A program made the position numbers and the translations under genes. A model generated the notes under the pieces. The model worked only from the letters and a program-made list of their open reading frames with translations. It ran no database searches and was not told the DNA's origin. Positions 1 to 5,966 of a stretch of DNA of 64,000 bases are shown one piece after another (within the stretch, counting starts at the first letter, position 1; each line of letters begins with the position of its first letter). Source of the DNA: Candidatus Arthromitus sp. SFB-turkey (GTDB lineage: Bacteria > Bacillota > Clostridia > Clostridiales > Clostridiaceae); contig NZ_LXFF01000016.1 in the NCBI RefSeq assembly GCF_001655775.1, positions 1 to 64,000 on the forward strand. The letters run 5' to 3'.

Positions 1-124
1 TGTTTTATGTAGTCCATGGTTATCGTAATTTTATTAATTTAAAACCATTTAATTTAGGAGTAGACTTTCTATAAGTAGTTTTTTTAAATAATTGTATTAT
101 TCTAAAATTAATTATTTTACACAT

Positions 125-658
125 TTATTTTCCTTTTTGATTTAATTTAATATAATACCAATCATTGAATAATTTAAAGGCTTCATCTGTATCTTTTATT
201 GTTCTAGGACTCCAGTATGCTTGTTCGTTCCATTCAGATTTATTAATATTTTCATGTCCTTCATACGTAAAATATAAAGGGATATTTTTATTATGAATAA
301 TTGAAAATATTAGACCACCCAATATACAAAATACTTTATCTGATGAACATGCACTTCCTTCTGTTTTATATATGTACTGTTCGAAAAAGTGTTCATAAGT
401 ACCTTTAAAGAGATTTTCAATTATCATTAAATTTAGAGTAATATTTAAGGTAACACATATAAGTTTAGCAATTTTAGGCAGTAATAAAAATCTAAGAGAT
501 TCTATAAATGTATAATTTGATTTATATTGTTGTTTTAATTCTTCAAATTTTTGAATAATATCTTTATTAGAATTTAGAAATTCTTCACCTTCATTTGATG
601 ATTGGTCTAGGAGTAGGTCAATAACTTTTTCAAGTTCTTTTGTTATCTCTTTACTCAT
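125..658 (-). CDS. hypothetical protein, mobile-element region
   Basis: A 177-residue protein I do not recognise. The N-terminal ~45 residues are rich in Glu, Lys and Gln and look helical; residues ~55-85 are hydrophobic (a possible membrane-associated helix), and there is a second short hydrophobic patch at ~107-122. The C-terminus is aromatic-rich (several Trp and Tyr). A good ribosome site (GAAAGGA) lies upstream of the ATG. It is the last gene seen in a leftward run that begins with the replication-initiator-like gene at 3842, so it is probably cargo of that element. No function can be assigned. Confidence 0.6.
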   Translation of the reverse strand: MSKEITKELEKVIDLLLDQSSNEGEEFLNSNKDIIQKFEELKQQYKSNYTFIESLRFLLLPKIAKLICVTLNITLNLMIIENLFKGTYEHFFEQYIYKTEGSACSSDKVFCILGGLIFSIIHNKNIPLYFTYEGHENINKSEWNEQAYWSPRTIKDTDEAFKLFNDWYYIKLNQKGK

Positions 659-695
659 TTTAAATTTCCTTTCTATAACTATATTTCAGCATAAT

Positions 696-1067
696 TTATA
701 ATCTTAAATTTTCTATAATATCGAACAAATTATTACTTGAATAAACTTTTGTTATTTCAGTAATAAAATTAGTTACAAACCATAAAGAGCCATATTTGTT
801 TATGATAAATTCATCAAGTTGTTTGTTAAAATACTCTTTTAATCTTGGCATTCGTTCTATTTCTTCAATACTATAAAAACACCAGAAATCATATATGTTT
901 AAATATTTTTTTATTTCATTTTCTATGTAGTTGATCCAATCGTTTTTAGAATATTTGTTTAGAAGTTCGATTGAAAAATTTAAATTAGGCGTTTTATAAA
1001 GAATACCTATATATTCATGACTACATGTGTTGAAAAAATCCTTTAATTCCCTAAAAGTAGTTATCAT
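696..1067 (-). CDS. hypothetical protein
   Basis: A 123-residue, acidic and aromatic-rich soluble protein with no recognised domain. AAAGGA is placed correctly before the ATG, which supports expression. It begins with Met-Ile-Thr-Thr-Phe-Arg-Glu-Leu, and the next gene upstream carries Pro-Thr-Phe-Arg-Glu-Ile near its start; both are short helical proteins of similar size, so they may be diverged duplicates, although the rest of the sequences do not align well by eye. It lies 5 bp downstream of that gene, so the two are probably cotranscribed. Confidence 0.6.
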   Translation of the reverse strand: MITTFRELKDFFNTCSHEYIGILYKTPNLNFSIELLNKYSKNDWINYIENEIKKYLNIYDFWCFYSIEEIERMPRLKEYFNKQLDEFIINKYGSLWFVTNFITEITKVYSSNNLFDIIENLRL

Positions 1068-1072
1068 ATCTA

Positions 1073-1429
1073 TTATTCCTTTGTTGGAGAATTTAAGAGA
1101 TAGTCTCTAATATCAAGAACAACAATACACGCCAATAAAATGGATATATAAATTCTGTTATATAAAAATTCAAGAAATGGATTATCTAAATATAATAATT
1201 CAGATATATCATTAACAAATTGATTAAAACTATCAAACGTTTCTGTATTTTCCTTATATTCTTTTATTATAGATTTAATTTTGTTAAATAATTTTTCAAA
1301 TACAATTTCATCGCATTGTAAGTCTGATAATATCCAAGTATATTCATATGCAAACCTACATTCTTCAGCTTTACATTCAAACTCAAACATTCTTGATATT
1401 TCTCTGAATGTTGGCATAGAAATAAACAT
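1073..1429 (-). CDS. hypothetical protein
   Basis: A 118-residue protein of unknown function, mostly predicted helical, with a hydrophobic stretch near residues 92-106. The ATG at 1429 is preceded by a near-perfect ribosome site (GGAGGT, 6 bp away). It is part of the leftward operon-like run. The Thr-Phe-Arg-Glu motif near the N-terminus is shared with the next gene. Cysteines lie near residues 19 and 24. No catalytic motif is visible. Confidence 0.6.
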   Translation of the reverse strand: MFISMPTFREISRMFEFECKAEECRFAYEYTWILSDLQCDEIVFEKLFNKIKSIIKEYKENTETFDSFNQFVNDISELLYLDNPFLEFLYNRIYISILLACIVVLDIRDYLLNSPTKE

Positions 1430-1492
1430 TGTTACCTCCTATGTAAAGTAATATATTAAGTATTTATTCAATCTAAAAATATCAAGATATTT

Positions 1493-1797
1493 TTATAATT
1501 TTAAATGTTTATTTGTAAAATCAATTTCTCTTTCTTTTAATTTTCTAAGTTGTTCTAAAAGTATAATACGTTCTTTTATATTTTTAAGAAATTGCTCCAA
1601 AATAGGGTATTCCTCTGTCTTTATATTTAAATATTCTTTATTTTTTTATCATTTAAATAAACAAGAGTAATGGTTAATTTATTAATTGTATTGAGTTTAT
1701 TCATTCCTTTATTTAACATTTCTCGATTCATTTCTAAATTTATATCAATACTTCCAAGTTCTTTTTGTAATGATTTTAAAAATTTATGGTTAAACAA
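1493..1797 (-). pseudogene. coiled-coil protein gene broken by a homopolymer frameshift
   Basis: Reading leftward, an open frame runs from about 1863 and stops at 1627, just after a run of seven T on the + strand (1641-1647, A7 in the message). In the next frame, coding-like sequence continues without interruption to a TAA at 1493-1495, rich in Glu, Lys, Ile and Leu like the first half. Adding one A to the run joins both halves into one coiled-coil protein of about 100 residues. The likely start is TTG at 1797 behind GAAAGGA, although the frame is open further upstream into the macro-domain gene. Either a real frameshift or a base-call error at the homopolymer. Confidence 0.55.
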
Positions 1798-1831
1798 TAT
1801 AAATAAGTTCCTTTCTATTATTCTATTGACG

Positions 1832-2278
1832 TCAACAAAATGGTTCATATACAAATATATCAATATGGTTTTTAAGTGGAGTTAATTTATTAATTATTAC
1901 TAATTTAATTATTTTCCAATTTAAGCCACCATTACCACAACATAATGCAGGTATTGCAATATTTTTAATATTTAATATTTTTGTAAGTTCGACTAATTTG
2001 TTTAAACCAGTTATTATATATTTTATATCAGATTTTTGTGTCCATTTATCTTTAGTAGGGAAGTTAATTATTGTTTTGTTATTTTCTTTATAACAATGTA
2101 ATTTACCAATGGTTAAAGTTCCATTTTTACAAGCCCTTCTATAATCTTCGTACATTTTAGGGAATTTAAGTTTAAATTGATAAGCTAATCCTTTCCCCAT
2201 AATACCTTCACAGTTTACAGCATTAACTAAATATTCAGCAGATGAATTTAATAAATTACCAGTGGTAAAGTGTATCAT
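1832..2278 (-). CDS. macro-domain protein, DarG/TARG1-like ADP-ribosyl hydrolase domain
   Basis: A 148-residue stand-alone macro domain. Near residues 17-31 the sequence has the Asn-Ala-Val-Asn-Cys-x-Gly-x-Met-Gly-Lys-Gly segment typical of the ALC1/TARG1/DarG branch, followed at ~73-78 by Asn-Phe-Pro-Thr-Lys-Asp and near 110-117 by Ile-Pro-Ala-Leu-Cys-Cys-Gly-Asn-Gly-Gly. Members of this branch remove ADP-ribose from DNA or protein; DarG is the antitoxin of the DNA ADP-ribosyltransferase DarT. Here the C-terminal DarT-binding half of DarG is absent and no DarT is seen nearby, so the name antitoxin is not justified. The genomic setting (small mobile-element genes) favours phage defence, counter-defence or toxin neutralisation. 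Confidence 0.8.
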   Translation of the reverse strand: MIHFTTGNLLNSSAEYLVNAVNCEGIMGKGLAYQFKLKFPKMYEDYRRACKNGTLTIGKLHCYKENNKTIINFPTKDKWTQKSDIKYIITGLNKLVELTKILNIKNIAIPALCCGNGGLNWKIIKLVIINKLTPLKNHIDIFVYEPFC

Positions 2279-2302
2279 GTAAATACTCCTTTATGTATTT
2301 TG

Positions 2303-2386
2303 AAAACCATTTTGCTGATGTTGGCAAAATGGTTTTTATTTTTAGAATATGAAATATCATTTTCTTAGCGTTGGTAAAATGATATT
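2303..2386. repeat. two related hairpins between the ASCH and macro genes
   Basis: Two inverted repeats lie 16 bp apart. The first has arms at 2303-2315 and 2324-2336 (13 bp perfect, 8-nt loop). The second has arms at 2353-2363 and 2376-2386 (11 bp perfect, 12-nt loop). Both contain GTTGG, one base, then AAAATG, at the same place on the + strand, so they look like copies of one element. Neither is followed by a T run in the direction of transcription, so they are not typical terminators. The second overlaps the stop codon of the ASCH gene. Confidence 0.7.
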
Positions 2387-2762
2387 AAACATAAGCAAAT
2401 GATCTTGGTACAATATCTAAATTGAAATCTTTAAGGGATTTAGGAGTTTTATATATTTTGATATTTCCTAATTCGTAGGCTATAGCTACGTTTTTATCGC
2501 GATAGTAAACATCAAAATCTTCTTTAGACATTCCTGCAAACTTTTTAGTTATTTTCCATACATTTTCTGGAGTGTTTTTTATAATATTAAGTATTTTAGC
2601 TTCTCCGACTATTGCTTTTACTGGATGTTTTACATATAACAAAATTGTTTTGATTAATGCTTTACAATAAAATTTTCTGAAATCATATTTCTTCTTACCT
2701 TTAATTATAAGTTCTATATATTCAGGGTATATAGGTAAAATCATTTTAAACATTTTGTTCAC
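2385..2762 (-). CDS. ASCH (PUA-like) domain protein
   Basis: A 125-residue protein covering one ASCH fold. Signs are the opening Pro-Glu-Tyr-x-Glu-x-Ile-x-x-Gly-Lys-Lys-Lys-Tyr-(D/E)-Phe-Arg-Lys motif, a central Val-Gly-Glu-Ala strand, and a final Pro-Arg-Ser-Phe-Ala-Tyr-Val of the kind that closes this family (COG4933-like). ASCH domains are predicted RNA- or modified-base-binding modules and are common in phage and defence-rich islands. TGGAGTGA lies just upstream of the ATG. It sits directly upstream of the macro-domain gene with a structured 106-bp gap. The exact ligand is unknown. Confidence 0.7.
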   Translation of the reverse strand: MNKMFKMILPIYPEYIELIIKGKKKYDFRKFYCKALIKTILLYVKHPVKAIVGEAKILNIIKNTPENVWKITKKFAGMSKEDFDVYYRDKNVAIAYELGNIKIYKTPKSLKDFNLDIVPRSFAYV

Positions 2763-2770
2763 TCCATATT

Positions 2771-2947
2771 TTATAAACTGTCTAAAATCAAATCTATAAA
2801 CTTTATTTTTTCATTTATCTGTTGTATTTCATAATTGATTTTTTTTAGTTCATATTTTGATTTTGCTTTCTCTAATAGGGATTTATGGTTATTTAATCTA
2901 TTTATTAAAGATTGTTTTTCTTAGGTTAAAATTGAAACTCTATTCAT
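2771..2947 (-). pseudogene. short coiled-coil ORF with an in-frame TAA at codon 9
   Basis: An ATG at 2947 opens a frame that meets TAA after eight codons and then stays open for 49 more codons to a proper stop at 2771. The second part is clearly coding-like: Lys/Glu/Ile/Leu heptad-like sequence ending Asp-Leu-Ile-Leu-Asp-Ser-Leu. It fits tightly between its neighbours, overlapping the upstream small ORF by 8 bp and ending 8 bp before the ASCH gene. One base change could have made TAA from a sense codon such as AAA, GAA or CAA. Probably a decayed phage-type accessory protein; an internal start downstream cannot be excluded. Confidence 0.45.
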
Positions 2948-3032
2948 ATGACCCTTTTAATAAATCAAATATTGAGATTTGTCCAGGACATTCTAAAACA
3001 ACTGCATTGGTATCGTCATTATAAAAATTCAT
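2940..3032 (-). CDS. small ORF, 30 residues
   Basis: A 30-codon frame starting at ATG 3032 with a strong ribosome site (AGGAGG, 5 bp spacing), ending TAG at 2940. The peptide contains Ala-Val-Val-Leu-Glu-Cys-Pro-Gly-Gln-Ile-Ser-Ile-Phe-Asp-Leu-Leu, a phrase reminiscent of short phage proteins with a Gln-x-Ser-x-Phe-Asp-Leu tail, a possible beta-clamp-binding style motif. It starts 9 bp after the end of the initiator-like gene and overlaps the next small ORF, which suggests translational coupling. Real expression is likely from the ribosome site; function is unknown. Confidence 0.5.
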   Translation of the reverse strand: MNFYNDDTNAVVLECPGQISIFDLLKGSYE

Positions 3033-3041
3033 GGTAACCTC

Positions 3042-3842
3042 CTAATCAAATTTATTGACTAATAATTTTTCTAAATCATCGTAATCATATTCTCTTTGTT
3101 TAAAATTAAAAAATCTATCTTTAGGTTTATGTGATTCAAATACCTTAGAAAAGTATTTGAGTGGTGCATACATATATTTATCGCTGCAATATTTACAGGT
3201 TTTTATAAATTTGTCTTTTGATGTTTCATACATCTTTATGTAATATTTGATTTCATATTTTTTGAAGTTAATGTTATATGTATTGAGTAAATTAATTACA
3301 GCTTGTACATTTTCTTTATTTGAAAAATCATTGTTATTCAAAGATTTTCTATTATTTTCTACAGTATTCAACAAATTTCTTATTTTCGCGTGAATGTTAA
3401 GCATAGTAGTATTTAATTTCTTACTGAAATATGATACAATAGCAGTAGAAAGTTTAAGGATTTTGGCATTCTTGATATTGCTGCAAAATACTAGAGATTT
3501 ACTTATAAGTTTTCTAGGCACGGTTTTTAGAACTACCGTTAATTGTCTATTATGGTAGTTTCTACGTTGGTTAGTTTTGGTAGTAAATTTTGTTAAAATG
3601 TCTATTAATCCTAAAGACTGAAGAGTTTTTTTATATCTGTAAATGCTAGTTAAACCCATGTTTAATTTTTCAGAAACATAAGTATCTGTGGCGATTACAA
3701 AGTTGTGATCTTTATATTTACCATCACTTATTTTCCAGTTTTTAAACTTGGACATTTTAGTTAGATTTACTAAATATTTGTAATAGCGTTTACATCCATT
3801 GGACATAAAATTAGATTTTATAGCCAAATTTAAAAAACTCAC
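3042..3842 (-). CDS. replication-initiator-like / phage replisome organiser-type protein
   Basis: A 266-residue basic protein. Residues ~50-85 carry a plausible winged helix-turn-helix (Tyr-Val-Ser-Glu-Lys-Leu-x-Met-Gly-x-x-Ser-Ile-Tyr-Arg-Tyr-Lys-Lys) followed by a beta wing with many Thr and Arg. The middle is Asn- and Lys-rich and helical, and the C-terminus has Tyr-Ala-Pro-Leu-Lys-Tyr-Phe-x-Lys-Val-Phe as seen in plasmid and phage replication proteins. It is the first gene of the leftward run and faces the XRE-type regulator, a layout typical of the control region of a phage or integrative element. Assigned by fold and context only; a plain DNA-binding regulator is the alternative. Confidence 0.45.
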   Translation of the reverse strand: MSFLNLAIKSNFMSNGCKRYYKYLVNLTKMSKFKNWKISDGKYKDHNFVIATDTYVSEKLNMGLTSIYRYKKTLQSLGLIDILTKFTTKTNQRRNYHNRQLTVVLKTVPRKLISKSLVFCSNIKNAKILKLSTAIVSYFSKKLNTTMLNIHAKIRNLLNTVENNRKSLNNNDFSNKENVQAVINLLNTYNINFKKYEIKYYIKMYETSKDKFIKTCKYCSDKYMYAPLKYFSKVFESHKPKDRFFNFKQREYDYDDLEKLLVNKFD

Positions 3843-4008
3843 TTAGACAAGCTCCTTTCTTTAAGATTAAGTAAATATTGACGTGAAGTGAAAGGGTATT
3901 GAAATATTAATTTGTTTTAATGCTTTTGATATTTGAGTTATTGCCATTTAGATAGTGGTATTTAATTATATTTGATATTGGTGCTATAGATTGGTACTAA
4001 TGCTAGGT

Positions 4009-4047
4009 AAACAAATTCAATCGCCTGGGAAACTTTTGAATTTGTTT
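4009..4047. promoter_or_regulatory. 12-bp inverted repeat in the divergent control region
   Basis: Perfect 12-bp arms at 4009-4020 and 4036-4047 (AAACAAATTCAA and its complement) separated by 15 bp that are unusually GC-rich for this window (TCGCCTGGGAAACTT). It lies in the 275-bp gap between the initiator-like gene (leftward) and the XRE regulator (rightward). An operator for the regulator is the simplest reading; an element origin is possible. The rest of the gap shows no ORF with a ribosome site. Confidence 0.5.
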
Positions 4048-4117
4048 TGGTTTTGTTTTAAGTATATCTAATCATTTCGGGATTGTCAATACAATGTTTA
4101 AGAAGGAGTTTGTTTTT

Positions 4118-4984
4118 ATGGATAAGTTTAGAGTCAATTTAAAAAATAAAATAGATAAATATATTAAACTTAATGGAATTTCTTATGCTTATTTTAAAAA
4201 AAATACGGGTAGTATTTATAATGTAGTTGAAAAAGGCAGTACAAAATTTAAAACTCTCTTTCAAGCATCTAAAATTTTAGATGTAGATATAAGGAATTTA
4301 TTAATGTTTGATAGTTATACATATGTTTTTAAAAATTCCTTTGAAACTTTTGAGGAATTTTTTGTGTTTTTAGGTAAAAAATTAAAAGAAATTAGATTAA
4401 GTAATAAATTAACATTAGTTAATGTATCAGATAAAATTAATATAAATTATAAAACAATATCAAGACATGAAAGTGCAAAAATAATAATGTCATTAGATAC
4501 TTTCTATAAATATTTGGATGTGTTAGAAATTACACCAGAAGAATTTTTCTTAAAGAATGAGATATATGAGACTAAAGGAAATGATATAAAAAATCAAATA
4601 ACTATTGATGATTTCAATAATAGAATTTATGAATTGGAGGAAATTAAAGGGAGAATTGTTGGAGGAAATATTGCTATAAATCCTAATACATTTCCAACAT
4701 TACACGGATTTTTAAAGATATGTAAAAGCTTGGGAGTAAGTCCTAAGGATTTCTTTAATTTTGAAAAGAAAAATTTTGATTATGATTCAGTGGTTATTGA
4801 TCTTAAGGAGTCTATTCAAAATATAAAACATATCCTTGAACCTAAAGGAAGTAAGATTCCAAGATATGTTAAATTGGATACAATTTTCCTTTTTTGCAAT
4901 GAGCGTTCAATAAAAATTGCAGATTTTTTTGATGAACATTGCATTGAAGGATATTTAAGTCAATTGTTTTTGAGTATATCATAA
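4118..4984 (+). CDS. multi-HTH XRE-family regulator
   Basis: A 288-residue protein counted from ATG 4118, chosen because GAAGGAG sits 9 bp upstream; an in-frame ATG at 4094 lacks such a site. A canonical XRE helix-turn-helix is at ~84-144 (Leu-Lys-Glu-Ile-Arg-x-x-x-Lys-Leu-Thr, then a recognition helix Asn-Tyr-Lys-Thr-Ile-Ser-Arg-His-Glu). Three weaker copies occur at ~8-62, ~168-214 and ~228-271, each ending in a similar phrase (Asp-Ile-Arg-Asn-Leu-Leu, Thr-Pro-Glu-Glu-Phe-Phe, Ser-Pro-Lys-Asp-Phe-Phe, Lys-Ile-Ala-Asp-Phe-Phe). It probably controls the leftward run through the inverted repeat at 4009-4047. Its 3' end overlaps the convergent gene by 25 bp. Confidence 0.7.
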   Translation: MDKFRVNLKNKIDKYIKLNGISYAYFKKNTGSIYNVVEKGSTKFKTLFQASKILDVDIRNLLMFDSYTYVFKNSFETFEEFFVFLGKKLKEIRLSNKLTLVNVSDKININYKTISRHESAKIIMSLDTFYKYLDVLEITPEEFFLKNEIYETKGNDIKNQITIDDFNNRIYELEEIKGRIVGGNIAINPNTFPTLHGFLKICKSLGVSPKDFFNFEKKNFDYDSVVIDLKESIQNIKHILEPKGSKIPRYVKLDTIFLFCNERSIKIADFFDEHCIEGYLSQLFLSIS

Positions 4985-5871
4985 TCAAAATAAATATAGT
5001 CAACATTTTCATTAAAATGGAATTTAAATTTATAATTTGTGTTAAAATTGTCCAAAATTTGTTGAAAATTTTCTTTTGAGGGAGTATGTCCTTCTATATC
5101 TATAGGAAAAATTTTAAATCTTATTTTTTTAAGTGATGAATCTGAAATAAATAAATTAATTTGAAAAAATAAATTAAAATTTTCAAAAGACCCAGTGTGT
5201 AAAATGGGAATATTTTTTGAAGAAGAAATTGAAAAATTATCATCTAAAACTATAAATAAGCTTTTTTTATGTGAAATACTTTTTAATAAATTTTCATTTA
5301 AATTTGATTTATCTATTAAAACAATTGGTATGTAAAAATTGTTTTCTAAAATATGTAAATATTTATATATAGATAGAAGGTTTTTGTTATTTAAAAGTTT
5401 TGGTTTTAAATATGCAATTGAAAAATCATTGTATTTAAAAAATCTATATAAATTTTCATTTAAAGTTTGAAAATCTGGATTGTTATTAGAATTAGTTTCG
5501 TTTTCTATTATTAAAAAATCCTCACGTCTTAAAAATTTAAGAGAATTTTTTAAATCTTCATGGAATTCATTTTCTTTTAAATTTAAAATTGAAAAATTTG
5601 AAGAATTTAAAGTTTTATACATATTATCATTTGCACAATTTTCATCGAAAATAGTTATGAAATGTTCATTCATAAGCTCTGAAGTATTAGTTTTTGTAGT
5701 TGAGTTGTTAATATGTTTATTTTGTAGTACAATATGGTTTATATATTCTTTAGTATTTTCAATACAGAATGCTGCTTTGTATAGAAATTCCGAAAAATAG
5801 TTATCATAAGTACAAAGATAGTACCCTGTAAAAAGTGAAATTATTATTGATAGTTTAATTAAAAATTTCAT
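4960..5871 (-). CDS. secreted or membrane-anchored protein of unknown function
   Basis: A 303-residue protein with an N-terminal hydrophobic helix (about residues 3-20, signal peptide or anchor) and an Asn/Lys/Phe-rich extracellular part. Near residue 260 it reads Phe-Pro-Ile-Asp-Ile-Glu-Gly-His-Thr-Pro-Ser, which recalls the late strand of CapA-type capsule proteins, but the CapA metal-ligand motifs (Gly-Asp, Gly-Asn-His-x-x-Asp) are not visible, so I leave it unassigned. It runs convergently into the XRE regulator with a 25-bp overlap and marks the likely start of ordinary chromosome. Confidence 0.6.
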   Translation of the reverse strand: MKFLIKLSIIISLFTGYYLCTYDNYFSEFLYKAAFCIENTKEYINHIVLQNKHINNSTTKTNTSELMNEHFITIFDENCANDNMYKTLNSSNFSILNLKENEFHEDLKNSLKFLRREDFLIIENETNSNNNPDFQTLNENLYRFFKYNDFSIAYLKPKLLNNKNLLSIYKYLHILENNFYIPIVLIDKSNLNENLLKSISHKKSLFIVLDDNFSISSSKNIPILHTGSFENFNLFFQINLFISDSSLKKIRFKIFPIDIEGHTPSKENFQQILDNFNTNYKFKFHFNENVDYIYFDYDILKNN

Positions 5872-5966
5872 GGTGAAATCCGCCTTGTAAGTAGTTTGTT
5901 TGAAAAGTTTGTATTTATTATTCTCAAACTAAACATTAAAAATGTAGTTAAATGAGGTTTTTTTAT

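Noticed and set aside
1-124. RNA gene or attachment site at the left edge
   Set aside because: AT-rich sequence without cloverleaf or direct repeat; the element's left end is outside the window, so att sites cannot be paired.
2303-2386. CRISPR or terminator reading of the twin hairpins
   Set aside because: Only two copies, unequal stems and no spacer periodicity; no T run in the direction of transcription.
4960-5871. CapA-type capsule/poly-glutamate synthesis protein
   Set aside because: Only one late strand resembles CapA; the N-terminal metal-binding motifs were not found.
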